DNA from: Pseudomonadota bacterium
GTDB lineage: Bacteria > Desulfobacterota > Desulfovibrionia > Desulfovibrionales > Desulfovibrionaceae
DNA length: 64,000 nt
Reading direction: 5' to 3'
Assembly: GCA_018817515.1 (NCBI GenBank)
Contig: JAHIUD010000083.1
Coordinates: 1-64,000 of the forward strand
Of the stretch, positions 27,507 to 35,434 are shown piece after piece. The notes under the pieces are model-generated. The model was not told the DNA's origin and did not search any database. It saw nothing but the letters and a program-made list of their open reading frames with translations. The translations under genes were made by a program, and so were the position numbers. Each line of letters begins with the position of its first letter. The stretch's first letter is position 1.

Positions 27507-29204
27507 ATGGCCCACCCGCTCCCGCCCGGCTTCCCGGCCCCATCCATAGCCCCCCCGGCCCTTGCTGACAAGCTTCGGCTTGCCCTGCCGCAGTGGGTCA
27601 TGGGTCTGGAAGAGCCCGGCCTGGCCCGGCACCTGGCGGCCCGGGCGCTTTTGTCCGGCGATGGCGAGCTTTTCGCCTGCGGCGCGGGCCTGGCCCTGTG
27701 GAGCTGGCAGCGCGCCCCGCTGGAGCCCGGCCGGGTGGAGCTGCTGCTGGAGGCCCTGGCCTCCTTTGGCCCCTCCGCGAGCAGTCCCGGCGCCCTTGCA
27801 GAATTTTTGAACCGCCTCAAGGCGAGCCTAAGCGGCCAGCCCGATTCTGACGAGGTGGCCGCGCTTCTGGCCTCGGGCGACACCTCCCTGGCCGTGCGCC
27901 TGCTCTTGCCGCGCCTGCGCGACCCGGCCCAGGGCGTGGGCTGGCTGGCCTCGGCCTGGGACGGCATGCTGCGCCTGGGCAGCCCGGACCTCTGCGCCGC
28001 CGCGCTCTCGGCCTGCCCCTGGCCCGAGGCGCTTTTGCCCCTGCGCGCGCGCCTGGCCGCAGAGCTGTCCTTCCTTTTCGATGAGCCCGAGACCGCGCTC
28101 CTCGCTTTGGCTGAGGTGGATGAAGCCCTGTTCGGAGCCTGGGCCATATACCTGCGCGCCGAGCTGCTGCTGCGTCTCGGCCGGGCTGAAGCCGGGCGGG
28201 AGCTTCTGGCCGGGCTTTTCGCGGTCCTGCCCTGGCACACGCACCTGGGGCTCAAGCTGCACGCCCTGGCCTTTCCCCTGCCGGTGGCCCCGCCCGAGGC
28301 GGCAGGTGACGCCACCATCCTCGTCTATTCCTGGAACAAGGCCAAGCTTGTGCGCCAGACCCTGGAAAGCCTGGCGCGCACGGACATCGCAGGCGCGCGC
28401 ATCGTGGCCCTGGACAACGGGTCGACTGACAGTACGGGAAAGGCTGACGGAACGGGCGAGGTCATGGAGGCCTGCCGGGCGCTGTTCCCGCCGGGTGTCA
28501 TGCGGGTGGTGCGCCTGCCGGTGAACATCGGCGCGCCCGCCGCGCGCAACTGGCTCTTGTCCCTGCCCGAGGTGCGTGAGCGCGCCTGGACCGTGTTCCT
28601 GGACGACGACGTGCTCCTGCCGGAGCATTGGCTCCTGCGGCTGCTCGGCGCGGGCCTGGCCCATGAGCAAGCCGGGGCCGTGGGCTGCCGTATCGTCTCC
28701 GCCAGTCCGCCCGCCTGCCTGCAGTCCGCCGACTACCAGCTCTTCCGGCCCGGCGCAGGCGCGCGGACCTTTGAGGGCAGGCCGGACCTGGTCAACGTCT
28801 TCGACAACTGCTCGGGCGGCCTGGACTTTGGGCTGTTTACCTACACGCGCCCGGCCGCCCATGTGTCCGGCTGCTGCCACGCCCTGCGCACCAGCGTCCT
28901 GGCGGAGCTGGGCGGCTTCGACATCGCCTTCTCGCCCACCCAGTTCGACGACCTGGAGCGCGACCTGCGCTCCGCCGTGGCCGGGCGCGGGGCCGTGTAC
29001 TGCGGCGATGTGGCTGTGGCCCACGTGCAGCACTCCAGCCTGGCCAAGGCCAAGGGCCCGGCGGCCATCGGCCAGGTCATGGGCAACAAGATCAAGCTGG
29101 AGGGCAAATTCGCCCCGGCGGACCTGGAGGCCGTGTCCGAGGCCGGGCTGGCGGCCCTGTGGGCGGATCTGACGGCCAAATGGACGCGACTGGCGGGCGG
29201 ATAG
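27507..29204 (+). CDS. Family 2 glycosyltransferase with N-terminal helical domain
   Basis: 565 residues from the ATG at 27507 (CAAGGAGGACCC upstream). The first 260 residues are Leu/Ala-rich helices of unknown role. A GT-A type glycosyltransferase domain follows: ATILVYSWNKAKLVRQTLES, ALDNGSTDSTG, NIGAPAARNWLL, and the metal-binding FLDDDVLLPEHWL near 363. CCHALRTSVLAELGGFDIAF is the typical acceptor-side segment. No membrane segment. Donor and acceptor are unknown. It is followed by a lipoprotein gene and a Crp/Fnr-like gene in the same direction. Confidence 0.82.
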   Translation: MAHPLPPGFPAPSIAPPALADKLRLALPQWVMGLEEPGLARHLAARALLSGDGELFACGAGLALWSWQRAPLEPGRVELLLEALASFGPSASSPGALAEFLNRLKASLSGQPDSDEVAALLASGDTSLAVRLLLPRLRDPAQGVGWLASAWDGMLRLGSPDLCAAALSACPWPEALLPLRARLAAELSFLFDEPETALLALAEVDEALFGAWAIYLRAELLLRLGRAEAGRELLAGLFAVLPWHTHLGLKLHALAFPLPVAPPEAAGDATILVYSWNKAKLVRQTLESLARTDIAGARIVALDNGSTDSTGKADGTGEVMEACRALFPPGVMRVVRLPVNIGAPAARNWLLSLPEVRERAWTVFLDDDVLLPEHWLLRLLGAGLAHEQAGAVGCRIVSASPPACLQSADYQLFRPGAGARTFEGRPDLVNVFDNCSGGLDFGLFTYTRPAAHVSGCCHALRTSVLAELGGFDIAFSPTQFDDLERDLRSAVAGRGAVYCGDVAVAHVQHSSLAKAKGPAAIGQVMGNKIKLEGKFAPADLEAVSEAGLAALWADLTAKWTRLAGG

Positions 29205-29274
29205 GAGCGGCGGGCTTGGTTGCGCGCGCCGGAAGTGCTTTGCCTTTCCGGCCGCTTGTGCTAGGGCTGGAACC

Positions 29275-29814
29275 ATGGAACAGAAATTTCGTTCAGCCCA
29301 GGCCACTGCTGGCCGGGCGCCCTTGCGCCTGGCCGTCCTGGCGTTGACGGCGTTGGCTTTGGCGCTCTGCTCCTGCGCCCCGACTCCCCAGGACGTGGGG
29401 CATCTGCGCCGCGACGCCTGGTCGCTGGAGGAACCGCGCTCCCTCTTGGTGAAGTTCATGCGCTTCGACTACCAGGTGCTGCCCGTGGGCGGCGAGGTGG
29501 CCGGGGTCAAGGGCTGGGCCTATCTGGACACCAGCAGGGTGCCCCAGTGGGCAAAGTGGGTCGAGTCCATGACCCTGACGGTCTATCTGAGCGACCCCGA
29601 GGGCCACGTGATGGCCCAGGACTCGCACAGCTTCCTGCCCCGCGCGGCCAGCGCCGACGAGGGCGTGCCCTTTGAGTTCTCCCTGCGCCCGGAGCAGTGG
29701 GGCAGGCGGGCGCTGTTCGTCACCTTCGGCTACAGGCTGGTGCTGACCGAGGGCCGCGACGTTGAGGGCGGCAAGCAGACATTTTTCGCCAGCGAAGACG
29801 CAATCACGAGGTGA
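29275..29814 (+). CDS. Putative lipoprotein of unknown function
   Basis: 179 residues. A hydrophobic stretch near the N-terminus (LRLAVLALTALALALCSC) ends in a lipobox-like LCS-C at about residues 34-37, so it is probably a lipid-anchored envelope protein. The mature part has beta-rich segments (MTLTVYLSDPEGHVMAQDSH; ALFVTFGYRLVLTEGRDV). No family recognised. Four bases separate its stop from the next gene's ATG, so the two are certainly co-transcribed. Confidence 0.7.
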   Translation: MEQKFRSAQATAGRAPLRLAVLALTALALALCSCAPTPQDVGHLRRDAWSLEEPRSLLVKFMRFDYQVLPVGGEVAGVKGWAYLDTSRVPQWAKWVESMTLTVYLSDPEGHVMAQDSHSFLPRAASADEGVPFEFSLRPEQWGRRALFVTFGYRLVLTEGRDVEGGKQTFFASEDAITR

Positions 29815-29817
29815 GCC

Positions 29818-30504
29818 ATGCCACTACCCGGCGGTCAAGACACAGTCGTCATGAAGCGCGTGAGCCAGGGCTCGTTCCTGCAGCGCACCGTGCTCAAGCA
29901 CAACGTCATCTTCACCGAGGGCAGCAAGGGCGACGAGGCCTATCTGCTGGTGGACGGCAAGGTGGAGATCTCCGGCGCCGTGGATGGCCGCAAGAAGGTC
30001 TTCGCGGTGCTCCAGCCCGTGTCCATGTTCGGGGAGATGGCGCTGTTCCTGGATGACCGAGGGCGCACGGCCACGGCCATCGCGCTGGAGGACAGCAAGG
30101 TCGTGGTGCTCAACCGCGATGACCTCGAGGGCTTCATCGACTCCGCGCCGCCAGCCATCTCGGCCATGCTGAACACCCTGGTGGCCCGGCTCAAGAGCAC
30201 CACCAAGAAGGCCCTGCGCGCGCCAAACGTGCCCATGGGCATCGTGCGCATCCTGGACCTCTTCGAGTCCAACGGCTTGATGGAAGTCGGCTACGACCAG
30301 ACGGTGCGGCACATGTCGGACATCTTCGTCTGCGGCCCGCAGACCATCGAGGGCTATCTCCAGGGGCTCGTGTCCAAGGGCCACATCAGCGTGGACACCA
30401 GCGGCGCCAGCGGCCCGGCGGCAAGCGGGCGGCGCGTGCTGCGCATCCTGACCCCGCAGCTGCTGCACACGGTCATCAACACTCCCAAGCCCGAGAGCGC
30501 GTAA
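29818..30504 (+). CDS. Crp/Fnr-family cyclic-nucleotide-binding protein
   Basis: 228 residues. Residues 20-125 form a cyclic-nucleotide-binding domain (VIFTEGSKGDEAYLLVDGKV; SMFGEMALFLDDRGRTATAI, with the phosphate-binding Arg-Thr). Residues about 150-215 could be a winged helix (VRHMSDIFVCGPQTIEGYLQ followed by GLVSKGHISV). It resembles Crp/Fnr regulators, but its DNA-recognition helix is atypical. It lacks the Fnr-type N-terminal cysteines. It is a possible cAMP effector for the cyclase encoded in this window. Confidence 0.78.
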   Translation: MPLPGGQDTVVMKRVSQGSFLQRTVLKHNVIFTEGSKGDEAYLLVDGKVEISGAVDGRKKVFAVLQPVSMFGEMALFLDDRGRTATAIALEDSKVVVLNRDDLEGFIDSAPPAISAMLNTLVARLKSTTKKALRAPNVPMGIVRILDLFESNGLMEVGYDQTVRHMSDIFVCGPQTIEGYLQGLVSKGHISVDTSGASGPAASGRRVLRILTPQLLHTVINTPKPESA

Positions 30505-30544
30505 GGCGGGCAGACCGCCACGAGTCACCGACAAGGCTTGTCGA

Positions 30545-31297
30545 CTAGCCTTCCAGGGCCACCAGCTCCATCTTGCCCCACACCGCGAGCTTGCCTCCGG
30601 CCTGGGCGAACACGCCCTCCAGGCCGAGCGGGGCCATCTTGCGCGCGCTCTTCAGCACCAGGTCCAGGTCGTCGCCGCTGTCGATGAGGTTGGCCAGGGC
30701 CGTGGCTGCGGCGTCGGCAAAGGCGCCGCTTTTGGAGCGCACCACGACCAGATCGCCCTGGCCCAGCGACAGCGACGGCCCGATGGTGGCCGAGGACGCG
30801 CACAGGCTCACCGGAAACTCGTTCTTCTTCAGCCGCAGGCCGAGCCGCGCGCCGCCCTCGGGGTCGCCGAGCAGGGCCACCAGGCGCTCGCGGGTGGAGT
30901 GCAGGGTGATGTCGCCGCCGTTCTCCACGATGATGTTTGGGCTTAACTTGGCGAAATGGTCGGCCACCAGCTGGGCGAAGGTTCCGGCCACGGCGGCCAT
31001 GGGCCCGACGTTGACCAACTCGGCGGCGCGCGCCATCTCCCGCGCCACCAGCGGGGCGGTGTCCGGCGCGGGCACGGGGCGCAGGCTCTCGCGAAAGCCC
31101 GGGGTCAGCAGCATGAAGCTCTTGAGCTCGCCGCGCAGCACCCGCACCAGGTCGAGCATGGGCTCGGCGAGGTCGCGCTCGGCGGTGACGAAGAGGTCGG
31201 TCTGCTCCAGCACGACCTGGAAGCTGACCTCGCCGTGCTGCGGGGTGATGGCCTCGCGATAGTTGCGGTGGGCAGAAAGGAAGGCTTGCTTCGTCAT
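30545..31297 (-). CDS. UPF0280 family protein (ApbE superfamily)
   Basis: 250 residues. [20 protein letters not shown] and [13 protein letters not shown] are signature stretches of UPF0280, related to the flavin transferase ApbE. The C-terminal half contains [19 protein letters not shown]. No biochemical role is established that I can name; relatives suggest flavin or metal-cofactor related chemistry. It converges on the preceding Crp-like gene and is divergent from rpmH. Confidence 0.83.
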   Translation of the reverse strand: MTKQAFLSAHRNYREAITPQHGEVSFQVVLEQTDLFVTAERDLAEPMLDLVRVLRGELKSFMLLTPGFRESLRPVPAPDTAPLVAREMARAAELVNVGPMAAVAGTFAQLVADHFAKLSPNIIVENGGDITLHSTRERLVALLGDPEGGARLGLRLKKNEFPVSLCASSATIGPSLSLGQGDLVVVRSKSGAFADAAATALANLIDSGDDLDLVLKSARKMAPLGLEGVFAQAGGKLAVWGKMELVALEG

Positions 31298-31378
31298 GCG
31301 TTAGAGGGTACCAGAACGAATCGGCGGCGGAAAGGGACATCTCGCGCTGCCGAACGAACCGGGTTGCCCTTCGGGGGC

Positions 31379-31407
31379 TTGACGAGCGCCGTCGACCCGG
31401 CTATAGG
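31379..31407 (+). promoter_or_regulatory. Sigma-70 promoter of the rpmH-rnpA-yidD-yidC-jag-mnmE cluster
   Basis: TTGACG (31379-31384), 17-base spacer, TATAGG (31402-31407), ideally spaced, about 55 bases before rpmH. Confidence 0.7.
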
Positions 31408-31462
31408 GCTTGGTTCCGCGCTGGCGGAAAAAATAAAGACCGACACTTCCAGGAGAAATAAT

Positions 31463-31600
31463 ATGAGCAAGCGTACTTATCAGCCCAGCAAGATCAGAAG
31501 GAAGCGCACCCACGGATTCCTCGTCCGCTCCCGCACCAAGGGCGGCCAGGCGATGATCCGCCGTCGCCGTCAGAAGGGGCGCAAGAGATTAGCCCTCTAG
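31463..31600 (+). CDS. rpmH: 50S ribosomal protein L34
   Basis: 45 residues, highly basic, opening [20 protein letters not shown] and ending GRKRLAL. The standard L34 sequence in the large ribosomal subunit. AGGAGAAATA lies before the ATG at 31463. First gene of a conserved cluster; its end overlaps the rnpA reading frame. Confidence 0.98.
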   Translation: MSKRTYQPSKIRRKRTHGFLVRSRTKGGQAMIRRRRQKGRKRLAL

Positions 31601-31977
31601 GCTGGCCAAAAAGCCGCCGCCTGCTCGCAAGTTCCCGGTTCACCACCTGTTACGAGCAGGGCCGGAAGTTTTATACCCGGCATTTCGTCCTCTTTGTTCT
31701 GCCCCGTGATGACGCGGGCGAGGGCCTGAGGCTCGGGCTCACCGTGAGCCGGAAGGTCGGACGGGCGGCGCGGCGCAACCGCATTCGACGCGTGTTGCGC
31801 GAGTTTTTCAGGCTGCACCAGGAAGAGATCGACAGGCCCCTGGACATCGTCGTTGTCCCGAAACGTAATCTGGACCCGAAGACCGTCGATCTGGCCCTGG
31901 TGGAACAGGAGTTCCCCCCCGTGCTCTCCCGCGTGCTGCAGGAGACCACGGCGGCGGCGCCCCACGAGAGGCCCTGA
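31588..31977 (+). CDS. rnpA: Ribonuclease P protein component
   Basis: About 129 residues if translation starts at ATT 31588. The protein part of RNase P, which removes 5' leaders from tRNA precursors. The family motif is clear: [20 protein letters not shown], with the RNR core at the RNA-binding face, then LREFFRLHQ. The start is unresolved. There is no ATG, GTG or TTG in frame before the first conserved residues ([20 protein letters not shown]). The only site with a ribosome signal is ATT at 31588, eight bases after AAGGGG, which overlaps the end of rpmH by 13 bases. A GTG at 31744 would delete the first third of the domain. Confidence 0.88.
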   Translation: MSPLGWPKSRRLLASSRFTTCYEQGRKFYTRHFVLFVLPRDDAGEGLRLGLTVSRKVGRAARRNRIRRVLREFFRLHQEEIDRPLDIVVVPKRNLDPKTVDLALVEQEFPPVLSRVLQETTAAAPHERP

Positions 31978-32261
31978 TGCGCATAGACCTGCGCTCTTCA
32001 TTGCGCGAAGCCGCGCGCTGCGTGCTGCTGGCGCTCATATGGCTGTACCAGCGGCTGCTCTCCCCCCTGTTTGCGGGCTCCTGCCGCTTTGAGCCCTCCT
32101 GCTCTGAATATGCCCGGCAGGCCGTGCTGATCCACGGTCCGGCCAAGGGCAGCCTGCTGGCTGCGTGGCGCGTTTTGCGTTGCCAGCCCCTGTGCCGAGG
32201 CGGGTATGATCCCGTACCCCGGCCCATTTCCCCTAACGTCCCCGACCCCCACGCGAGCTGA
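31977..32261 (+). CDS. yidD: Membrane protein insertion efficiency factor YidD
   Basis: 94 residues. LIWLYQRLLSPLFAGSCRFE, PSCSEYARQAV and RCQPLCRGGYDPVP are the conserved YidD segments with the invariant cysteines. It assists YidC-dependent membrane protein insertion at the inner membrane. Its ATG shares one base with the rnpA stop (TGATG), indicating coupled translation. Confidence 0.95.
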   Translation: MRIDLRSSLREAARCVLLALIWLYQRLLSPLFAGSCRFEPSCSEYARQAVLIHGPAKGSLLAAWRVLRCQPLCRGGYDPVPRPISPNVPDPHAS

Positions 32262-32265
32262 CACC

Positions 32266-33882
32266 ATGGATACCAAACGCCTGATCATCGCCCTGTCTCT
32301 TTCGCTCATTGTCCTGTTCGGCTGGAGCTACCTCTTCCCGCCCGCCGAGCCCGTCACCCCGGCCGCCCCTGTGGCCCAGCCCGATTCCAAGCTTGAGCCC
32401 GGCGCCAGCGCCCCGTCCGCAGTCCAGGCCGTGCAGGCCGTGGCCCCCGCCAGCCAGGCACGCAAGATTTCCGTCACCACCCCGCTGTTCTTCGCCCGCT
32501 TCAGCAGCCAGGGCGGCGTGCTCGAGCGCTTCGACCTGCTCAAGTACCACCAGACCATCGACCCCCAGTCCCCGCCCATCGACATGGTCGGCGACAAGGC
32601 CCGCGACCGCTCGGCCCTGGGCGTGGTTCTCCAGCCCACCGGCCAGGAGATCCACACCTGGAACAGCCCCAACTGGACCTCCGACGGCCAGGACACGGAT
32701 ATGAAGGCCGGGGAGAAGAAGACACTGACCTTCACCGGCGAAGTGGGCGGCCTGCGCCTTGAGCGCCGCCTGACCCTGAGCGCCGACTCCTACCTCATCA
32801 CCGAAGAGCTGCTGGTGACCAACCCCGGCACGAGCGCCATAACCGGGCACGTGGCCTTCACCGCAGCCACGGCGGGCCTCACCGCCCACGGCGATGACCA
32901 GTACAACCCCACGCGCATCGCCTTCGGCTCGGCCAAAACCGGGTTCGAAGAAGTGACCAGCCTTGACGATCTGGAAAAGCAGGGCATCAGCTCCAAGGAC
33001 AAGGGCAACGTCAACTGGGGCGCCATCGAGAGCAACTACTTCCTCATGGCCATCCTGCCCGGCGCGCCCGAGGCCCAGCTCAGCGGCCTGTACAAGTCCG
33101 GAGTGTTCAACATGGCCGTGTCCCAGCCCGCCAGCATCGCCGCCGGGCAGACCCAGGTCTTCAAGTGCTCCTACTACGTGGGCCCGGCCGACCGCGCCAT
33201 CCTGGCCGACATGCCCAACAAGCTGGCCGAGGCCGTGGACTTCGGCTGGTTCCACATCATCGCCGTGCCGCTTCTCAAGCTGCTGAACTGGTTCTACAAG
33301 TACGTGCACAACTACGGCGTGGCCATCATCCTGCTGACCGTGCTCATCAAGCTCATCTTCTGGCCCCTGTCGCAGAAGAGCTACAAGTCCATGGACCAGA
33401 TGAAGCGGCTGCAGCCCATGCTGACCAAGCTGCGCGAGAAGTACGCCGACGACAAGGAGCGCCTGAACCAGGAAGTCATGCAGCTCTACAAGACGTACAA
33501 GGTGAATCCGGCCGGCGGCTGCCTGCCCATGGTCGTGCAGATCCCCGTATTCTTCGGCCTGTACAAGGCGCTGCTCGGCTCCATCGAGCTCCGGCACGCC
33601 TCGTTCATCAGCCATGTGCCGTTCACGGACCTGGTCTGGCTGGCCGACCTGTCGGTGAAGGACCCCTACTATGTCACGCCCCTGATCATGGGGGCCACCA
33701 TGTTCCTGCAGCAGAAGATGACGCCCACCGGGGGCGATCCCATGCAGGCCAAGATCATGCTGTTCATGCCCGTGGTCTTCACCTTCATGTTCCTGAACTT
33801 CCCCGCGGGCCTGGTCGTCTACTGGCTGGTGAACAACGTTCTCTCCATCGGCCAGCAGTGGTGGATGATGCGCAAGGCTTAA
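32266..33882 (+). CDS. yidC: Membrane protein insertase YidC (Oxa1 family)
   Basis: 538 residues from the ATG at 32266. N-terminal membrane segment (LIIALSLSLIVLFGWSYLF), a large periplasmic beta domain (about 70-350, with LKYHQTIDPQ and RLTLSADSYLI), then the insertase core of four further membrane segments: FHIIAVPLLKLLNWFYKYVH, GVAIILLTVLIKLIFWPLSQ, GGCLPMVVQIPVFFGLYKAL, and two segments after residue 450. This is the Gram-negative YidC architecture. It inserts and folds inner-membrane proteins, alone or with SecYEG. Immediately follows yidD. Confidence 0.97.
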   Translation: MDTKRLIIALSLSLIVLFGWSYLFPPAEPVTPAAPVAQPDSKLEPGASAPSAVQAVQAVAPASQARKISVTTPLFFARFSSQGGVLERFDLLKYHQTIDPQSPPIDMVGDKARDRSALGVVLQPTGQEIHTWNSPNWTSDGQDTDMKAGEKKTLTFTGEVGGLRLERRLTLSADSYLITEELLVTNPGTSAITGHVAFTAATAGLTAHGDDQYNPTRIAFGSAKTGFEEVTSLDDLEKQGISSKDKGNVNWGAIESNYFLMAILPGAPEAQLSGLYKSGVFNMAVSQPASIAAGQTQVFKCSYYVGPADRAILADMPNKLAEAVDFGWFHIIAVPLLKLLNWFYKYVHNYGVAIILLTVLIKLIFWPLSQKSYKSMDQMKRLQPMLTKLREKYADDKERLNQEVMQLYKTYKVNPAGGCLPMVVQIPVFFGLYKALLGSIELRHASFISHVPFTDLVWLADLSVKDPYYVTPLIMGATMFLQQKMTPTGGDPMQAKIMLFMPVVFTFMFLNFPAGLVVYWLVNNVLSIGQQWWMMRKA

Positions 33883-33919
33883 GCATGGTGGCCAAGAACG
33901 ACCTGCTGGGAGGACAATC

Positions 33920-35350
33920 GTGAGCGAAGCCAAAGAATTCCAGGGCAAAAACCTGGATGAGGCCATTGAGGCCGCCTGCAAGCATTATGATGTGAAACGC
34001 GACAAGCTGGAGATCGAGATCATCTCCGGCGGCTCCTCGGGCATCTTCGGCCTGGTGGGCGTCAAGAAGGCCACCGTGCGCGCCAAGCCGCGCGGCAGCC
34101 TGAAGTCCCTGGTGGAGGACCACGCGGAGGCCAAGCCCGAACGCCAGTCCGATCGTCAGTCCGAGCGGCCCCGTCGCGAAGACCGCCCGCGCCAGGAAGA
34201 ACGCCCGCGCCAGGAAGAACGCCCGCGCCGTGAGCCCGAGCCCAAGCCCGCCCCGGCGGCCCAGGCCGAGCCCGGCCAGCCCTCTGGCGAGGCCCAAGAG
34301 GGCCGTGGCGAAGCTCGTGGTGGCGAGCCCCGGCGCAGCGAACGCGGCCGCCGTGGCCGTGGCCGTGGCCGTGGAGAACGCCAGCCGGAGGGGGCCCCCC
34401 GTCAGCCGGAGCGTGGCGACCGCCAGCCCGAGCCCAATGGCAACCGTCCCCCCGAGGAAAGGCCCGAACCCAACGGCAACCGCATCCCCGAGGTGCGCCC
34501 CATGCCGCCTGACCGCGACGGCAACCGCGACCCTGGCCGCGATTCCGGTCGTGCTTCCAACCGTTCCGACTCTGGCCGTTCCGACTCTGGCCGTGGCCGT
34601 GGCCGTGGCCGCGACAGTGGCCGTGACAGTGGCCGTGACAATGACCGCCCCCGTCGCGATTCCGGCGATTCCCGGCCCCCGCGCCGCGATGCCCAGGTCA
34701 GCGACTTCGGCTCCGAGGAGGAGAACGGCGCGCCCCAGGGCATCGGCCACCTCGACCAGGCTCTGCTTGAGCAGGTCACCCTTGAGGTGACGCACAAGCT
34801 GTTGCTGCCCCTTGTGGAGAACGCCCAGGTCAGCGTGACCCTGCAGAGCGACCGCGTCAGCGTGCGCATCGAGGACCCCGAGAATTCCGGCCTGCTCATC
34901 GGCCGCGAGGGCCAGACCCTGGCCAGCATCCAGTACCTGGTGAACCGGCTCGTCAGCAAACGCATGGACGCCTCCGTGCGCGTGCAGATCGACGCCGGGG
35001 ACTACCGCGAGAACCAGGACGAGAGATTGCGCCAGATCGCCCGGCACCTGGCCGACAAGGCCATGAGCTCGGGCCGCACCCAGAGCACCCGGCCCATGAG
35101 CTCGTATCACCGCCGCGTGGTGCACCTGACCCTGCAGGACGACGAGCACGTCTTCACCCGCAGCAAGGGCGAGGGCTCCATGAAGCGCGTGCTCATCATG
35201 ACCAAGCGCAAGGGCAAGAACGGCGAGTACATCGAGGACGGCCCTGCGGACGCGCCCTACCAGGGCGACCAGCCCGGCCAGTCCCAGATGACCCAGCAGG
35301 AAAACCTGGACGAGGTCTACAAGGACCTGAGCGAACCCGCCGCGGAGTAA
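33920..35350 (+). CDS. jag: Jag/KhpB-like RNA-binding protein with long charged linker
   Basis: 476 residues, far longer than the usual 200-300. GTG start with GGGAGGAC upstream. Jag_N domain at 1-55 (AKEFQGKNLDEAIEAACKHY; GIFGLVGVKKATVRAK), then about 200 residues of Arg/Glu/Pro/Gly-rich disorder. A KH domain follows at about 290-345 (VRIEDPENSGLLIGREGQTL) and an R3H domain at about 365-430 (RPMSSYHRRVVHLTLQ). It binds RNA near the membrane insertion machinery. The linker DNA contains many short direct repeats (GGCCGT-type hexamers at about 34349-34376 and 34561-34640), so its length probably varies between strains. Confidence 0.92.
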   Translation: MSEAKEFQGKNLDEAIEAACKHYDVKRDKLEIEIISGGSSGIFGLVGVKKATVRAKPRGSLKSLVEDHAEAKPERQSDRQSERPRREDRPRQEERPRQEERPRREPEPKPAPAAQAEPGQPSGEAQEGRGEARGGEPRRSERGRRGRGRGRGERQPEGAPRQPERGDRQPEPNGNRPPEERPEPNGNRIPEVRPMPPDRDGNRDPGRDSGRASNRSDSGRSDSGRGRGRGRDSGRDSGRDNDRPRRDSGDSRPPRRDAQVSDFGSEEENGAPQGIGHLDQALLEQVTLEVTHKLLLPLVENAQVSVTLQSDRVSVRIEDPENSGLLIGREGQTLASIQYLVNRLVSKRMDASVRVQIDAGDYRENQDERLRQIARHLADKAMSSGRTQSTRPMSSYHRRVVHLTLQDDEHVFTRSKGEGSMKRVLIMTKRKGKNGEYIEDGPADAPYQGDQPGQSQMTQQENLDEVYKDLSEPAAE

Positions 35351-35434
35351 GCCCCGGCCAAAGACCCGACACCGCCGCCGGGGCAGGGGACGTTTAGCGC
35401 GTTCCCGCCCCGGCGTTCTCTTTGGAGGCCCAGC

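Noticed and set aside
34120-34660. Clustered short repeats that look like a CRISPR-type or tandem array
   Set aside because: They lie within the jag reading frame, encode Arg/Gly/Pro-rich linker, have irregular spacing, and no spacers of constant length.
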